The notes under the pieces are model-generated. The model saw nothing but the letters and a program-made list of their open reading frames with translations, was not told the DNA's origin and ran no database searches. A program made the translations under genes and the position numbers. From the NCBI GenBank assembly GCA_913031655.1, contig CAJWFY010000022.1, positions 1 through 15,257 of the forward strand: a stretch of 15,257 nucleotides of DNA, in the 5' to 3' direction. Of this stretch, positions 1 through 7,198 are shown piece after piece. Source of the stretch: an uncultured Flavobacteriaceae bacterium. Lineage in GTDB: Bacteria; Bacteroidota; Bacteroidia; Flavobacteriales; Flavobacteriaceae. Position 1 is the first letter of the stretch. Each line of letters begins with the position of its first letter.

Positions 1-106
1 TGCACTTGTCCTCTATTTATTAAATAGTGACGGGTGTTACCCGCTATAATGCTCTTTGGTGTCCGGACTTTCCTCTTTTATAAATAAAAGCGATAAGATG
101 GCCTGC
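1..106 (-). ncRNA. rnpB: RNase P RNA (class A), 5' part, cut by window edge
   Basis: This is the catalytic RNA that removes 5' leaders from pre-tRNAs. Read on the minus strand, it contains the bacterial type-A signature GAGGAAAGTCCGGAC (P4 5' strand region, about 78-64), preceded by a segment like the P2 strand (GGCCATCTTATCGC). Three hairpins fit the expected order: P3 at 75-90 (6 bp with a UUUA loop), P8 at 31-43 (CGGGT/ACCCG) and P9 at 13-27 (CTATTT/AAATAG). They are followed by GGACAAGTGCA, the usual sequence after P9. The 3' half, with the second P4 strand, lies left of the window. The 5' end is placed near 106 from the promoter element at 111-118 and could be off by several bases. Confidence 0.93.
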
Positions 107-110
107 TATG

Positions 111-118
111 CAAAAATA
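111..118 (-). promoter_or_regulatory. Candidate -7 promoter element of rnpB (TATTTTTG)
   Basis: On the minus strand TATTTTTG matches the Bacteroidota -7 consensus TAnnTTTG exactly. It lies 5-6 bases before the expected 5' end of the RNase P RNA (about 106-105). No clear TTG is seen at the -33 position, so the call rests on the -7 match and its spacing to the RNA. Confidence 0.6.
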
Positions 119-162
119 GTGTAAAATTTATGTTGATAAAAAATTTTATTTAAACAATTAAA

Positions 163-195
163 TTGTATAATTAAATTTCTCAATTTTTATATTTG
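163..195 (+). promoter_or_regulatory. Candidate dnaX promoter (TTG ... TATATTTG), implying a leaderless mRNA
   Basis: TATATTTG at 188-195 fits the Bacteroidota -7 consensus TAnnTTTG. A TTG lies at 163-165, with 22 bases between, inside the usual 17-23 spacing. Transcription would start about 5-7 bases after the element, at 200-202, which is the dnaX ATG itself. No Shine-Dalgarno-like sequence precedes the ATG. The element match is seen directly; the start site and leaderless translation are inferred. Confidence 0.5.
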
Positions 196-199
196 TAGA

Positions 200-1879
200 A
201 TGGATAATTTTGTTGTCTCAGCCCTTAAATATAGACCAGATAATTTTGACAGCGTTGTTGGCCAAAAATCTATAACTAAAACTCTAGAAAATGCAATCAG
301 TCAAAATCAACTTCCTCAAGCTTTGTTATTTTGTGGTCCTAGAGGTGTAGGTAAAACAACTTGCGCTAGAATATTAGCTAAAAAAATAAATACTGAGAAG
401 GAGTTAAATGATTACTCTTATAATATTTTTGAATTAGATGCAGCGTCAAATAATGGAGTTGATGATATAAGGAATCTAATTGATCAAGTTAGAATACCCC
501 CACAAACTGGCAAATACAAGGTTTATATAATAGATGAGGTACATATGCTTTCTGGGCAAGCTTTTAATGCTTTCTTAAAAACATTAGAAGAACCACCATC
601 TTATGCAATATTCATACTAGCCACAACAGAAAAACATAAAGTAATACCTACAATTTTATCTAGGTGCCAGATATATGATTTTAAAAAAATAAGTACAGAC
701 GATATAAAAAATTACTTAGAATTAATAGCTGAAAAAGAAGAAATTAAATATGAAGATGAAGCGCTTTATTTAATTGCTAAGAAAAGTGACGGTGCGCTTA
801 GGGATGCCTTGTCAATTTTCGATAGATTAGTGAATTATACTGAAGGAAATATCACTAAGGATTTAGCATACGAAAACCTTAATGTATTAGATCATGATGT
901 ATACTTTCAAGCATTTGACTTTGTCATTAAAAATGATATTACAAACATTTTATTGTTATTTAACAATGTATTAGATAAAGGTTTTAACGGGCAACATTTT
1001 ATAGACGGATTTTGCTCTCACTTTAGAGATTTATTAGTTTCTAAAAATTCGGATAGTCACATATTAATAGAACAAAATCAATCAATCAAACAAAAATATA
1101 TTGAACAATCCAAAACAAAAGAAATTGATTTTATTTTAAAAGCAATTGAAATAACAGAAGATTGTAGTTTTAGATATAAAAATAGTAAAAATGAACGGCT
1201 ACTGGTCGAGATTTGTTTAATGAAACTTTGTTCAATTTCTCTAACTGATTTAAAAAAAAAAACAATAATTCTATCTAATAATGAAATACCAAGTATTTCT
1301 GTTTTAAAGATTTCTGAAAATAATGAAATTCAAAAAAAAGAAAGTATTATCGAAGTTTCTGATCAATTAAAAGAAGAAAAAAAAATAAATTCAAAAATAA
1401 ATATAAAAAATACTCCAATTTCTGGTTTATCAATTTCTAGCTTAAAAGCAAAAAAAGAAATAGAAAACTTTAAAAAATCACAAACTGATTTAACGAAAAA
1501 TTCTAAAATATCGTCTGATGATTTCAACATCGAACAATTGATTGTTTCTTGGGATAATTTTTACAAAAAATTATTAAAAAATGGAGAAAAAAACCTAGCA
1601 AGCATATTATTAATTGATGTTCCTGTAATTAAAAATAAAAATGAGATACATTACACATTGACTAATAATACAAATAAAGTAGAATTAGAAAAGGTAAAAA
1701 ACAGACTGGTTAAATTTTTAAAAATTGAATTAAAAAACACCAATATAGAGTTAGTAATTAACGTAGATAAAATAAAGGAAAAAAAGTTTTTATATACACC
1801 ATCTGAAAAATATGAAAAACTCAAATCTATAAATCCTGTTATTGAAAAATTTAGAAAAGACTTTAAATTAAACTTGTGA
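200..1879 (+). CDS. dnaX: DNA polymerase III subunit tau/gamma (DnaX)
   Basis: This is the AAA+ subunit of the replicative clamp loader; tau also tethers polymerase cores. Visible motifs are Walker A GPRGVGKTT (46-54), Walker B DEVH (112-115), the arginine-finger SRC (154-156) and sensor-2 GALRDAL (198-204). The helical domain III ends near residue 350. A Lys/Asn/Ser-rich linker follows to about residue 440, then a tau-type C-terminal domain. The four-Cys zinc module found in E. coli between Walker A and the DAASNN segment is absent; only about 15 residues lie there. The ATG at 200 is chosen because MDNFVVSALKYRP matches the normal family N-terminus. An 11-A run at 1252-1262 (codons 351-355) ends the motor part, and both other frames stop within 15 bases of it, so slippage would give a gamma-like protein of 355-359 residues. 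The 3' end overlaps convergent ppx by 12 bp. Confidence 0.96.
   Translation: MDNFVVSALKYRPDNFDSVVGQKSITKTLENAISQNQLPQALLFCGPRGVGKTTCARILAKKINTEKELNDYSYNIFELDAASNNGVDDIRNLIDQVRIPPQTGKYKVYIIDEVHMLSGQAFNAFLKTLEEPPSYAIFILATTEKHKVIPTILSRCQIYDFKKISTDDIKNYLELIAEKEEIKYEDEALYLIAKKSDGALRDALSIFDRLVNYTEGNITKDLAYENLNVLDHDVYFQAFDFVIKNDITNILLLFNNVLDKGFNGQHFIDGFCSHFRDLLVSKNSDSHILIEQNQSIKQKYIEQSKTKEIDFILKAIEITEDCSFRYKNSKNERLLVEICLMKLCSISLTDLKKKTIILSNNEIPSISVLKISENNEIQKKESIIEVSDQLKEEKKINSKINIKNTPISGLSISSLKAKKEIENFKKSQTDLTKNSKISSDDFNIEQLIVSWDNFYKKLLKNGEKNLASILLIDVPVIKNKNEIHYTLTNNTNKVELEKVKNRLVKFLKIELKNTNIELVINVDKIKEKKFLYTPSEKYEKLKSINPVIEKFRKDFKLNL
1252..1278 (+). promoter_or_regulatory. A11 slippery tract with immediate stops in both other frames (tau/gamma switch)
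   Basis: Eleven consecutive A residues occupy 1252-1262 in dnaX. In frame they encode the end of Leu351, Lys352-354 and the first base of Thr355. A shift that adds one base (or a -1 ribosomal shift) reads Asn-Asn-Asn-Ser-Ile and stops at TAA 1276-1278. A shift that loses one base reads one Gln and stops at TAA 1266-1268. Slippage on an A run, by polymerase or ribosome, is the known way Thermus and E. coli make the short gamma subunit. Position and stops are seen; function is inferred. Confidence 0.6.
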
Positions 1880-2770
1880 TTTTTTTAATAGTTCATAAAT
1901 CATACCATCTGCTAATCCAATTTTAGGAACTCTAATACTCTCTGATTTCATGTTATTTAGTAAAAATTGGTAAATTTTTCCAGCAGGCACAATTACATCA
2001 ACTCTATCAGGGTTTAATTTTAATAACAAAACTTTATCAGAATAAGACATTTCCTCTAATAAAGAAAGTGTCGAATTAATGTTTTCAATTGAAAACGACT
2101 TGCCTATTTTATTTCCTGAAAGTTTAAATAACTTATTTATATTTCCGCCCAAACCAATTACTTCAATATCCTTATGACTATTTAAATTCTCAACTATCCA
2201 TTCTTTAAACACATCCCATGTTTCTTTTAAAACTAAATCATTAATAAGTCTAACTCCTCCAATTTCGAAAGATTTAGACTTAATCACTTTTCTATTTTTA
2301 AACAAAGTTAGTTCAGTACTTCCTCCGCCTACATCAATAAAACAATATGTTTTAGTATTATTTTTAGCTTTAAAAATTGGATTATTGGTTATTAGTTCTG
2401 CTTCTTTTTTACCATCAATAATTTCAATATTCAATCCTGATTTAGATAAAATTAAATCTATTATATTATCTCCATTTGAGGAACATCTTAGAGCTGAAGT
2501 CCCATAAGCTAGATATTTCTCAACTTTGTGTACCTTCATTAAAAGTTTAAATGAAATCATAGCATCAATTAACCTTTCAATATTTTCATTAGAAATTCTT
2601 CCAATAGTAAAAGCATCCTGTCCTAACCTAATAGGAACCCTAACTAAAGCATTTTTAGTAGATATTGTTTCTAGTTTATTTGTCGTGATGATATTTGAAA
2701 TTAATAACCTAACAGCATTAGAACCAATATCTATAGTAGCGAAATTTTTTATTTCTTTAATACTGTCCAA
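1868..2770 (-). CDS. ppx: Exopolyphosphatase, Ppx/GppA family, short single-module form
   Basis: Predicted to hydrolyse terminal phosphates from inorganic polyphosphate (or pppGpp in some relatives) in the cytoplasm. It has the ASKHA fold motifs: phosphate-1 IDIGSNAVRLL (13-23), YGTSALR (89-95), EAEL around the likely catalytic Glu123, phosphate-2 DVGGGSTEL (146-154) and GLGG (206-209). At 300 residues it is only the Ppx-GppA phosphatase module, without the C-terminal HD-like region of the roughly 510-residue E. coli PPX. There is no ATG start: the first usable codon is TTG at 2770-2768, directly after the ppk1 stop TAA and in the same frame. The family N-terminus needs only about ten residues before IDIGS, so TTG fits. 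The 3' end overlaps convergent dnaX by 12 bp, and no terminator hairpin is visible there. Polyphosphatase versus pppGpp activity cannot be settled here. Confidence 0.9.
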   Translation of the reverse strand: MDSIKEIKNFATIDIGSNAVRLLISNIITTNKLETISTKNALVRVPIRLGQDAFTIGRISNENIERLIDAMISFKLLMKVHKVEKYLAYGTSALRCSSNGDNIIDLILSKSGLNIEIIDGKKEAELITNNPIFKAKNNTKTYCFIDVGGGSTELTLFKNRKVIKSKSFEIGGVRLINDLVLKETWDVFKEWIVENLNSHKDIEVIGLGGNINKLFKLSGNKIGKSFSIENINSTLSLLEEMSYSDKVLLLKLNPDRVDVIVPAGKIYQFLLNNMKSESIRVPKIGLADGMIYELLKKSQV

Positions 2771-4816
2771 TTAGTTCAGGTAATAATTATAAAGTTCTTC
2801 TTGAGACCTTAAGGGTGGTTTGTTATTTATTTTATAACTGTTGACTTTTTTTGAATTCACATTCCTAGACTTGACGTTATCATTCCAATAAATATTAAAT
2901 ATATCTAAAATTTCTTTTTTTAATTCAGAATGGTATATTGGAGTAGTCACTTCTACCCTATTATCTAAATTCCTAGTCATCCAATCCGCTGATGAAATAT
3001 AGACTTCATTATCTTGATCATTACAAAATATCATAAACCTGGTATGTTCTAAAAACCTATCAACCACACTAATTACTTCAATATTATCGCTCATCCCTAG
3101 TTCTTTGGGTATTAAACAACATATACCTCTTACTACCATTTGAATTTTTACGCCATTTCTACTAGCATCATAAAGAGCCTTAATCATATTATAACTTGTA
3201 ATATTATTTAATTTTATTTTTATCCAAGCGGGTTTACCAAGACTAGCATTATGAATCTCCTTCTTAATTAATTTTTTAAATCTATTTTCTGTATTTATTG
3301 GCGAAACAATAAGATGTTTGAAATTATATTTTTTATAATTAGCATCAAAAAAGCTAAAAACATTTGAGACTTCATCTAAAACTTCATTATTTGAAGTGAA
3401 TAAAGTTAAGTCTGTGTATACCTTTGCTGTAGATTCGTTAAAATTTCCTGTACTAATAAAACCATACTTTTTAATTATATTATTTTCTATCCTCTCTATT
3501 AGACAAATCTTACTATGGACTTTTAAATTAGGAGATCCATAAATTAATTTTATTCCGTGAGATTGCATTTCCTTTGCATATTTAATATTTGCAGATTCGT
3601 CAAATCTAGCTTGAAGTTCAATTTGAACTAAAACTTTTTTTCCATTTTTTGCAGCATTTATTAATGCACTTGCGACTTTAGATAACTTAGATAACCTATA
3701 AATAGTAATAGATATTTTTTTAACCTTAGGATCTATAGAAGCTTCTGTTAAAAAATTTATTATAAAAGAGAATTTATGAAAAGGAGTATGAAGAATGTAA
3801 TCTCTATCAACTAACTTATTAAAAGTATTTTCTCCTAACTTAAAACCTTTAATATTTAATGGCTTAATTGACTTATAAAGTAGATCAGCTTTGTTAAGAC
3901 TAGGGAACTTCATATAGTCTCGTCTGTTATGATATTTTCCGCCGGGAATTATACTGTCGGTATCATCGTCAATTTTCATTTTATTTAATAAAAACTTAAG
4001 AGAGTCTATTCTAATATTGCTATCGTAAACAAACCTTACGGGAACACCTGAAGATCTGTCTTTCACACTTTGAACAATCTTATCTAAAAAACTTGTGGAA
4101 ATGTCATCATCAAAATCTAATTCAGCATCTCTACTTATTTTTATCATGTTAGCTTGAATAGCAACTGGGCTGAAGATTTTAAAAATATCATTTAAATGAT
4201 AACGAATTAAATCATCTATCATTATTATATATCGATTCGAATCTTTTGAGGGTAACTCTACAAACCTGTCTAAATTTTTTGGAATATGAATAATACAATT
4301 TTGAATTGATTTATCAACTAACTCCATACTAACTAAAAGAATAGAAAGGTTTTCTTTAAATTTTGGAATTTTTCTAGATTTATTAAGAACAATTACTCCT
4401 AAAGATGGACTGATTTTTTCAAAAAAATGTTCTTGAGCATATTTTATTTGATAATCAAGAAGATTGTTTTCATTAATAAAAAATATATTCTTTTTCTCTA
4501 ATAATTTTATTATTTGATCTAAAATTTTAAAACTTTTTTGTTGAAGATCTGTAGCTTTAATAGTTATATCGTTCAATAATTCATTTGCTGTTCTATCCTT
4601 ATATAATTTTCTACTTGTATTATTACTAACTGCTACTCTTTTAACAGTTGCGTAACGTACTTTATAAAATTCATCTAAATTATTAGAAAAAATGCCTAAA
4701 AACCTGATTCTTTCAATTAAAGGAACAGAAGAATCGTTGGCTTCTTGTAAAACTCTTTGATTAAAATCGAGCCAACTAATTTCTCTATTGATAAATTTAT
4801 TTTGAACGTTTTTCAT
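2771..4816 (-). CDS. ppk1: Polyphosphate kinase 1
   Basis: This enzyme reversibly transfers the ATP gamma-phosphate to a growing polyphosphate chain. The 681-residue length is normal for PPK1. The N-terminal domain begins KFINREISWLDFNQRVLQEA. The two phospholipase-D-like halves carry the catalytic histidines: His434 in LKVHSKICL, the expected autophosphorylated residue (E. coli His435), and His591 in RFLEHTRF (E. coli His592). STGNFNESTAKVYTDL and the C-terminal SSADWMTRNLDNRVE are also typical. The ATG start overlaps the sixA stop in an ATGA, so translation is probably coupled. The stop TAA at 2773-2771 is followed at once, in frame, by the TTG start of ppx, so synthesis and degradation enzymes sit on one transcript. 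Confidence 0.97.
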   Translation of the reverse strand: MKNVQNKFINREISWLDFNQRVLQEANDSSVPLIERIRFLGIFSNNLDEFYKVRYATVKRVAVSNNTSRKLYKDRTANELLNDITIKATDLQQKSFKILDQIIKLLEKKNIFFINENNLLDYQIKYAQEHFFEKISPSLGVIVLNKSRKIPKFKENLSILLVSMELVDKSIQNCIIHIPKNLDRFVELPSKDSNRYIIMIDDLIRYHLNDIFKIFSPVAIQANMIKISRDAELDFDDDISTSFLDKIVQSVKDRSSGVPVRFVYDSNIRIDSLKFLLNKMKIDDDTDSIIPGGKYHNRRDYMKFPSLNKADLLYKSIKPLNIKGFKLGENTFNKLVDRDYILHTPFHKFSFIINFLTEASIDPKVKKISITIYRLSKLSKVASALINAAKNGKKVLVQIELQARFDESANIKYAKEMQSHGIKLIYGSPNLKVHSKICLIERIENNIIKKYGFISTGNFNESTAKVYTDLTLFTSNNEVLDEVSNVFSFFDANYKKYNFKHLIVSPINTENRFKKLIKKEIHNASLGKPAWIKIKLNNITSYNMIKALYDASRNGVKIQMVVRGICCLIPKELGMSDNIEVISVVDRFLEHTRFMIFCNDQDNEVYISSADWMTRNLDNRVEVTTPIYHSELKKEILDIFNIYWNDNVKSRNVNSKKVNSYKINNKPPLRSQEELYNYYLN

Positions 4817-5298
4817 TTAAATGTTTTAGGGAAATAATAATTACATTTCCCTTTAATAATGTCAGACCATAAAGATACATCAAATTCAAAAATTAAAATT
4901 CCCGAAGTAGGTACATGTAAACTTGATATCCCTCCATAATCTAATGCTAACTTATTACAAGAATTATTATGAGTGAAAATCATGACATTATCTAACTTAT
5001 TATTGATATTTTTCACAAATACATCAACCATGTTTCCTGAAAAATCATACAAATTAAAAGATTCAATAATATTTAAATCACAGGAGTATGGTAAGTTATT
5101 GTGGAATACTTCTGCGGTCTGAAGAGTTCTTTTAGAGTGACTAGAAAAAATAGCATTAATTTTAATATCAAGATTATTAAATATCCCTGACATAATTTGA
5201 GAATCTGTATATCCTTGATTGGATATTGGTCTTTTTAAATCATCTACATTATGCTCCCAAGAAGACTTAGCATGTCTTATTAGTACTAACTTTTTCAA
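4813..5298 (-). CDS. sixA: SixA-like phosphohistidine phosphatase, histidine phosphatase superfamily
   Basis: This is a small histidine-phosphatase (phosphoglycerate-mutase-like) enzyme. LVLIRHAKSSW near the N-terminus carries the nucleophile His9 in the RHA motif. Next come the family segments LKRPISNQGY and SSHSKRTLQTAE, and a second catalytic His in IFTHNNSCNKL (about residue 111). The 161-residue length is typical. The start is TTG at 5298-5296: MKKLVLIRHAKSSW is the normal family N-terminus and no ATG is available there. That TTG overlaps the pdxH stop as TTGA, and the 3' end overlaps ppk1 as ATGA. SixA relatives remove phosphate from protein phosphohistidine. Adjacency to PPK1, which works through a phosphohistidine, is suggestive, but a link is only inference. 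The true substrate is unknown. Confidence 0.85.
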   Translation of the reverse strand: MKKLVLIRHAKSSWEHNVDDLKRPISNQGYTDSQIMSGIFNNLDIKINAIFSSHSKRTLQTAEVFHNNLPYSCDLNIIESFNLYDFSGNMVDVFVKNINNKLDNVMIFTHNNSCNKLALDYGGISSLHVPTSGILIFEFDVSLWSDIIKGKCNYYFPKTFK

Positions 5299-5936
5299 GG
5301 AGACAACCTATGAAAACTCCACCCCTTATCTCCTTTATTTTCGTAAACAATTCTATCGTGCAAACGATTGTCTTTACCTTGCCAAAATTCCATAGAAAAA
5401 GGTTTTACTATAAAACCTCCCCAATTTTCAGGTCTTTTTAACTCCGTATTAGAATTCTTTAAGGTTTCTAACTTATTGTACAAAAATTCTCTTGACGAAA
5501 TAACCTCACTTTGATTTGAAACTATAGCGCCAATTTTACTTCCTTCTGGCCTAGAGTTAAAATAATCATTAGAATCAGCTTCACTGATCTTAGAAACTTT
5601 TCCTTTTATAATTACTTGTTGCTCTGTGCTAGGCCAATAAAACGACAAGCAAACGTTTGGATTATTCAACATGTCCTTACCTTTTTTACTATTATAATTT
5701 GTAAAGAACACAAAACCTAAATCAGAATATTTTTTTAAAAGGACTATCCTAGTTGAGGGTAAACCATTCTTGTCTACTGTAGAAATAGACATTGCATTTA
5801 ATTCTCTTTCTGACTTATTAGAATCAATAATATTAAAAAATTTAGAAAATAATGCTACAGGATTATTAGGTAAATCATTTTCATTTAGTTCTCCTTTGAT
5901 ATATTTTTTTCTGTAATCACTTAAATCTTTTGCCAT
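5295..5936 (-). CDS. pdxH: Pyridoxamine/pyridoxine 5'-phosphate oxidase
   Basis: This FMN-dependent enzyme oxidises PNP or PMP to pyridoxal 5'-phosphate, the last step of B6 synthesis and salvage. The sequence is full length (213 residues). It has the FMN-binding run RIVLLKKYSDLGFVFFTNY then SKKGKD, the segment SRPEGSKIGAIVSNQS, and the C-terminal WGGFIVKPFSMEFWQGKDNR with HDR and the terminal HRLSP. These are all hallmark PNPOx regions. The ATG at 5936 gives the usual start MAKDLSDYRKKY. It lies 26 bp after rnz and overlaps sixA by 4 bp (TTGA). Three PLP enzymes lie elsewhere in the window (the oxoamine synthase, the cysteine-synthase-like protein and threonine aldolase), but there is no evidence of co-regulation. 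Confidence 0.96.
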   Translation of the reverse strand: MAKDLSDYRKKYIKGELNENDLPNNPVALFSKFFNIIDSNKSERELNAMSISTVDKNGLPSTRIVLLKKYSDLGFVFFTNYNSKKGKDMLNNPNVCLSFYWPSTEQQVIIKGKVSKISEADSNDYFNSRPEGSKIGAIVSNQSEVISSREFLYNKLETLKNSNTELKRPENWGGFIVKPFSMEFWQGKDNRLHDRIVYENKGDKGWSFHRLSP

Positions 5937-5962
5937 ATTTTATAAAGTTAAAAATATTTAAA

Positions 5963-6868
5963 TTAAATATTAAAAGTTTTTCCATCATTACTCAACTCAA
6001 CATTTGAAAAGACTAATTCAGCTTCAGTTTTAAAATCATCCAAGTTATTATATCTTGAGGAAAAATGTCCTAATATCAACATTTCTACATTAGCTTGTTT
6101 AGCAATTTCTGCAGCCTCTCTAGCTGTAGAATGCTTAGTCATATTAGCTATTTCTTTGTGACACTCTAGAAATGTAGATTCATGATACAAAACTGTTGAA
6201 TTTTTAATTATTGGAATTATTTCAGGAAAAAAACATGTGTCACTACAATAAGCATACGACTTATCTTCCTCTTTTGGTTTTGTCAACAATGAGTTTTTTA
6301 CTAATTCTCCATTTAAAGAAATCCCATCCTTTCCTAATTTAATTCCTCTATATTGAGTTTTATCAATATTATAGTTTTCTACATTTTGTATTAATAATTT
6401 CTTTTCATTTTTAATCTCAGTAAAAAGAAATCCGTTAGTATATATTCTGTGACTTAAAGGTATTGTTTGAATTTTGAATTTTGAATTTTCTAATAATACA
6501 GTTGATTTAGTTGAGTTTAATTCATGGAAATGTAAATCGTAATTAGTCCAGGAACCACCTAATTTAAGCAACAAAGTAATCGCTTTCTTTATTCCTGTTG
6601 GACCATAGACATTTAATGGTTTAATCCTTCCTAATAATTTTAAAGTGGATATGAGTCCAGGGAGTCCGAAAAAATGATCACCATGTAAATGCGATATAAA
6701 GATGTTTTCAATTGAATTTAATTTAACACCATATCTTCTAAGCTGAACCTGAGTTCCTTCGCCACAATCAATTAAAAAACATTTGCCATTAATTTCTAAT
6801 AATTGTGATGAAGTAAAAGAATTATTTTTAGGAAAAGCAGATGAACAACCAAGTATAGTTAATTTCAT
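5963..6868 (-). CDS. rnz: Ribonuclease Z (tRNA 3' endonuclease)
   Basis: Short-form tRNase Z of the metallo-beta-lactamase fold, which cuts precursor tRNAs after the discriminator base. The zinc motif SHLHGDH gives His60, His62, Asp64 and His65. Downstream are the metal ligands in SDTCFF and in the late LILGHFSSRY. The N-terminal MKLTILGCSSAFP and CGEGTQVQLRRYGV are classic, and 301 residues is the usual ElaC length. The ATG overlaps the TGA of the STAS-like gene (ATGA), so the two are probably coupled. In flavobacteria a small STAS-like gene typically precedes rnz, as here. The window also contains rnpB, the 5' counterpart in tRNA maturation, but in a separate unit. Confidence 0.97.
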   Translation of the reverse strand: MKLTILGCSSAFPKNNSFTSSQLLEINGKCFLIDCGEGTQVQLRRYGVKLNSIENIFISHLHGDHFFGLPGLISTLKLLGRIKPLNVYGPTGIKKAITLLLKLGGSWTNYDLHFHELNSTKSTVLLENSKFKIQTIPLSHRIYTNGFLFTEIKNEKKLLIQNVENYNIDKTQYRGIKLGKDGISLNGELVKNSLLTKPKEEDKSYAYCSDTCFFPEIIPIIKNSTVLYHESTFLECHKEIANMTKHSTAREAAEIAKQANVEMLILGHFSSRYNNLDDFKTEAELVFSNVELSNDGKTFNI

Positions 6869-7197
6869 ATGGTTTCCAGGTCCAGGTCACGTTCAATCTC
6901 TTCTAATTGAATTAAATCTAAAGCTTCATTAAAAGTAGGAACTAGTGCTAATTCTAGTTCATGTAATTGTTCATTAATTTGTGAAGTGATTACAATAAAA
7001 GATTTATTTAATATTTTATATTTTTCTGATAAAGAGGATAAAAAATCTAAATAATCAATAATTTGTATTGATTTTAAATCGATTATAATATTTGAATGAA
7101 TATACTTATTAGAATTAAATTGATCTTTTAAGTCATTAAATTTATCTGCTAGATCAAGTTTAAATAAAATATAATTATCAACAATTTTAATTGTCAT
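6865..7197 (-). CDS. Small STAS-like protein, probable phospho-site-less anti-sigma-antagonist fold
   Basis: A 110-residue soluble protein with no signal peptide or membrane segment. Its middle resembles the STAS core: a beta strand NIIIDLKSIQIID, a helix, then SFIVIT, and late in the chain VPTFNEALDLIQ, like the PT..EA helix of STAS proteins. In STAS anti-sigma-factor antagonists the phosphorylated Ser lies in a D-S-S-G-like turn after that strand. Here the turn reads IIDYLDFL, with no Ser or Thr at the expected place, so phospho-switching seems unlikely. An acidic tail (EEIERDLDLE) ends it. It lies 1 bp after pyrB and overlaps rnz by 4 bp, so it is translated with them. Function is unknown; the STAS assignment is from pattern only. 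Confidence 0.7.
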   Translation of the reverse strand: MTIKIVDNYILFKLDLADKFNDLKDQFNSNKYIHSNIIIDLKSIQIIDYLDFLSSLSEKYKILNKSFIVITSQINEQLHELELALVPTFNEALDLIQLEEIERDLDLETI

Positions 7198-7198
7198 A

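Noticed and set aside
75..90. Inverted repeat resembling a small terminator between rnpB and dnaX
   Set aside because: It is the P3 hairpin of the RNase P RNA, sitting at the expected place just before the GAGGAAAGTCCGGAC signature.
2526..2774. Plus-strand open frame of 82 codons across the ppx/ppk1 junction
   Set aside because: It lies wholly antisense to well-recognised ppx sequence, and its protein shows no family pattern. The same holds for plus-strand frames at 8938-9183, 10548-10787, 10768-10983, 13371-13583 and 14705-14977.
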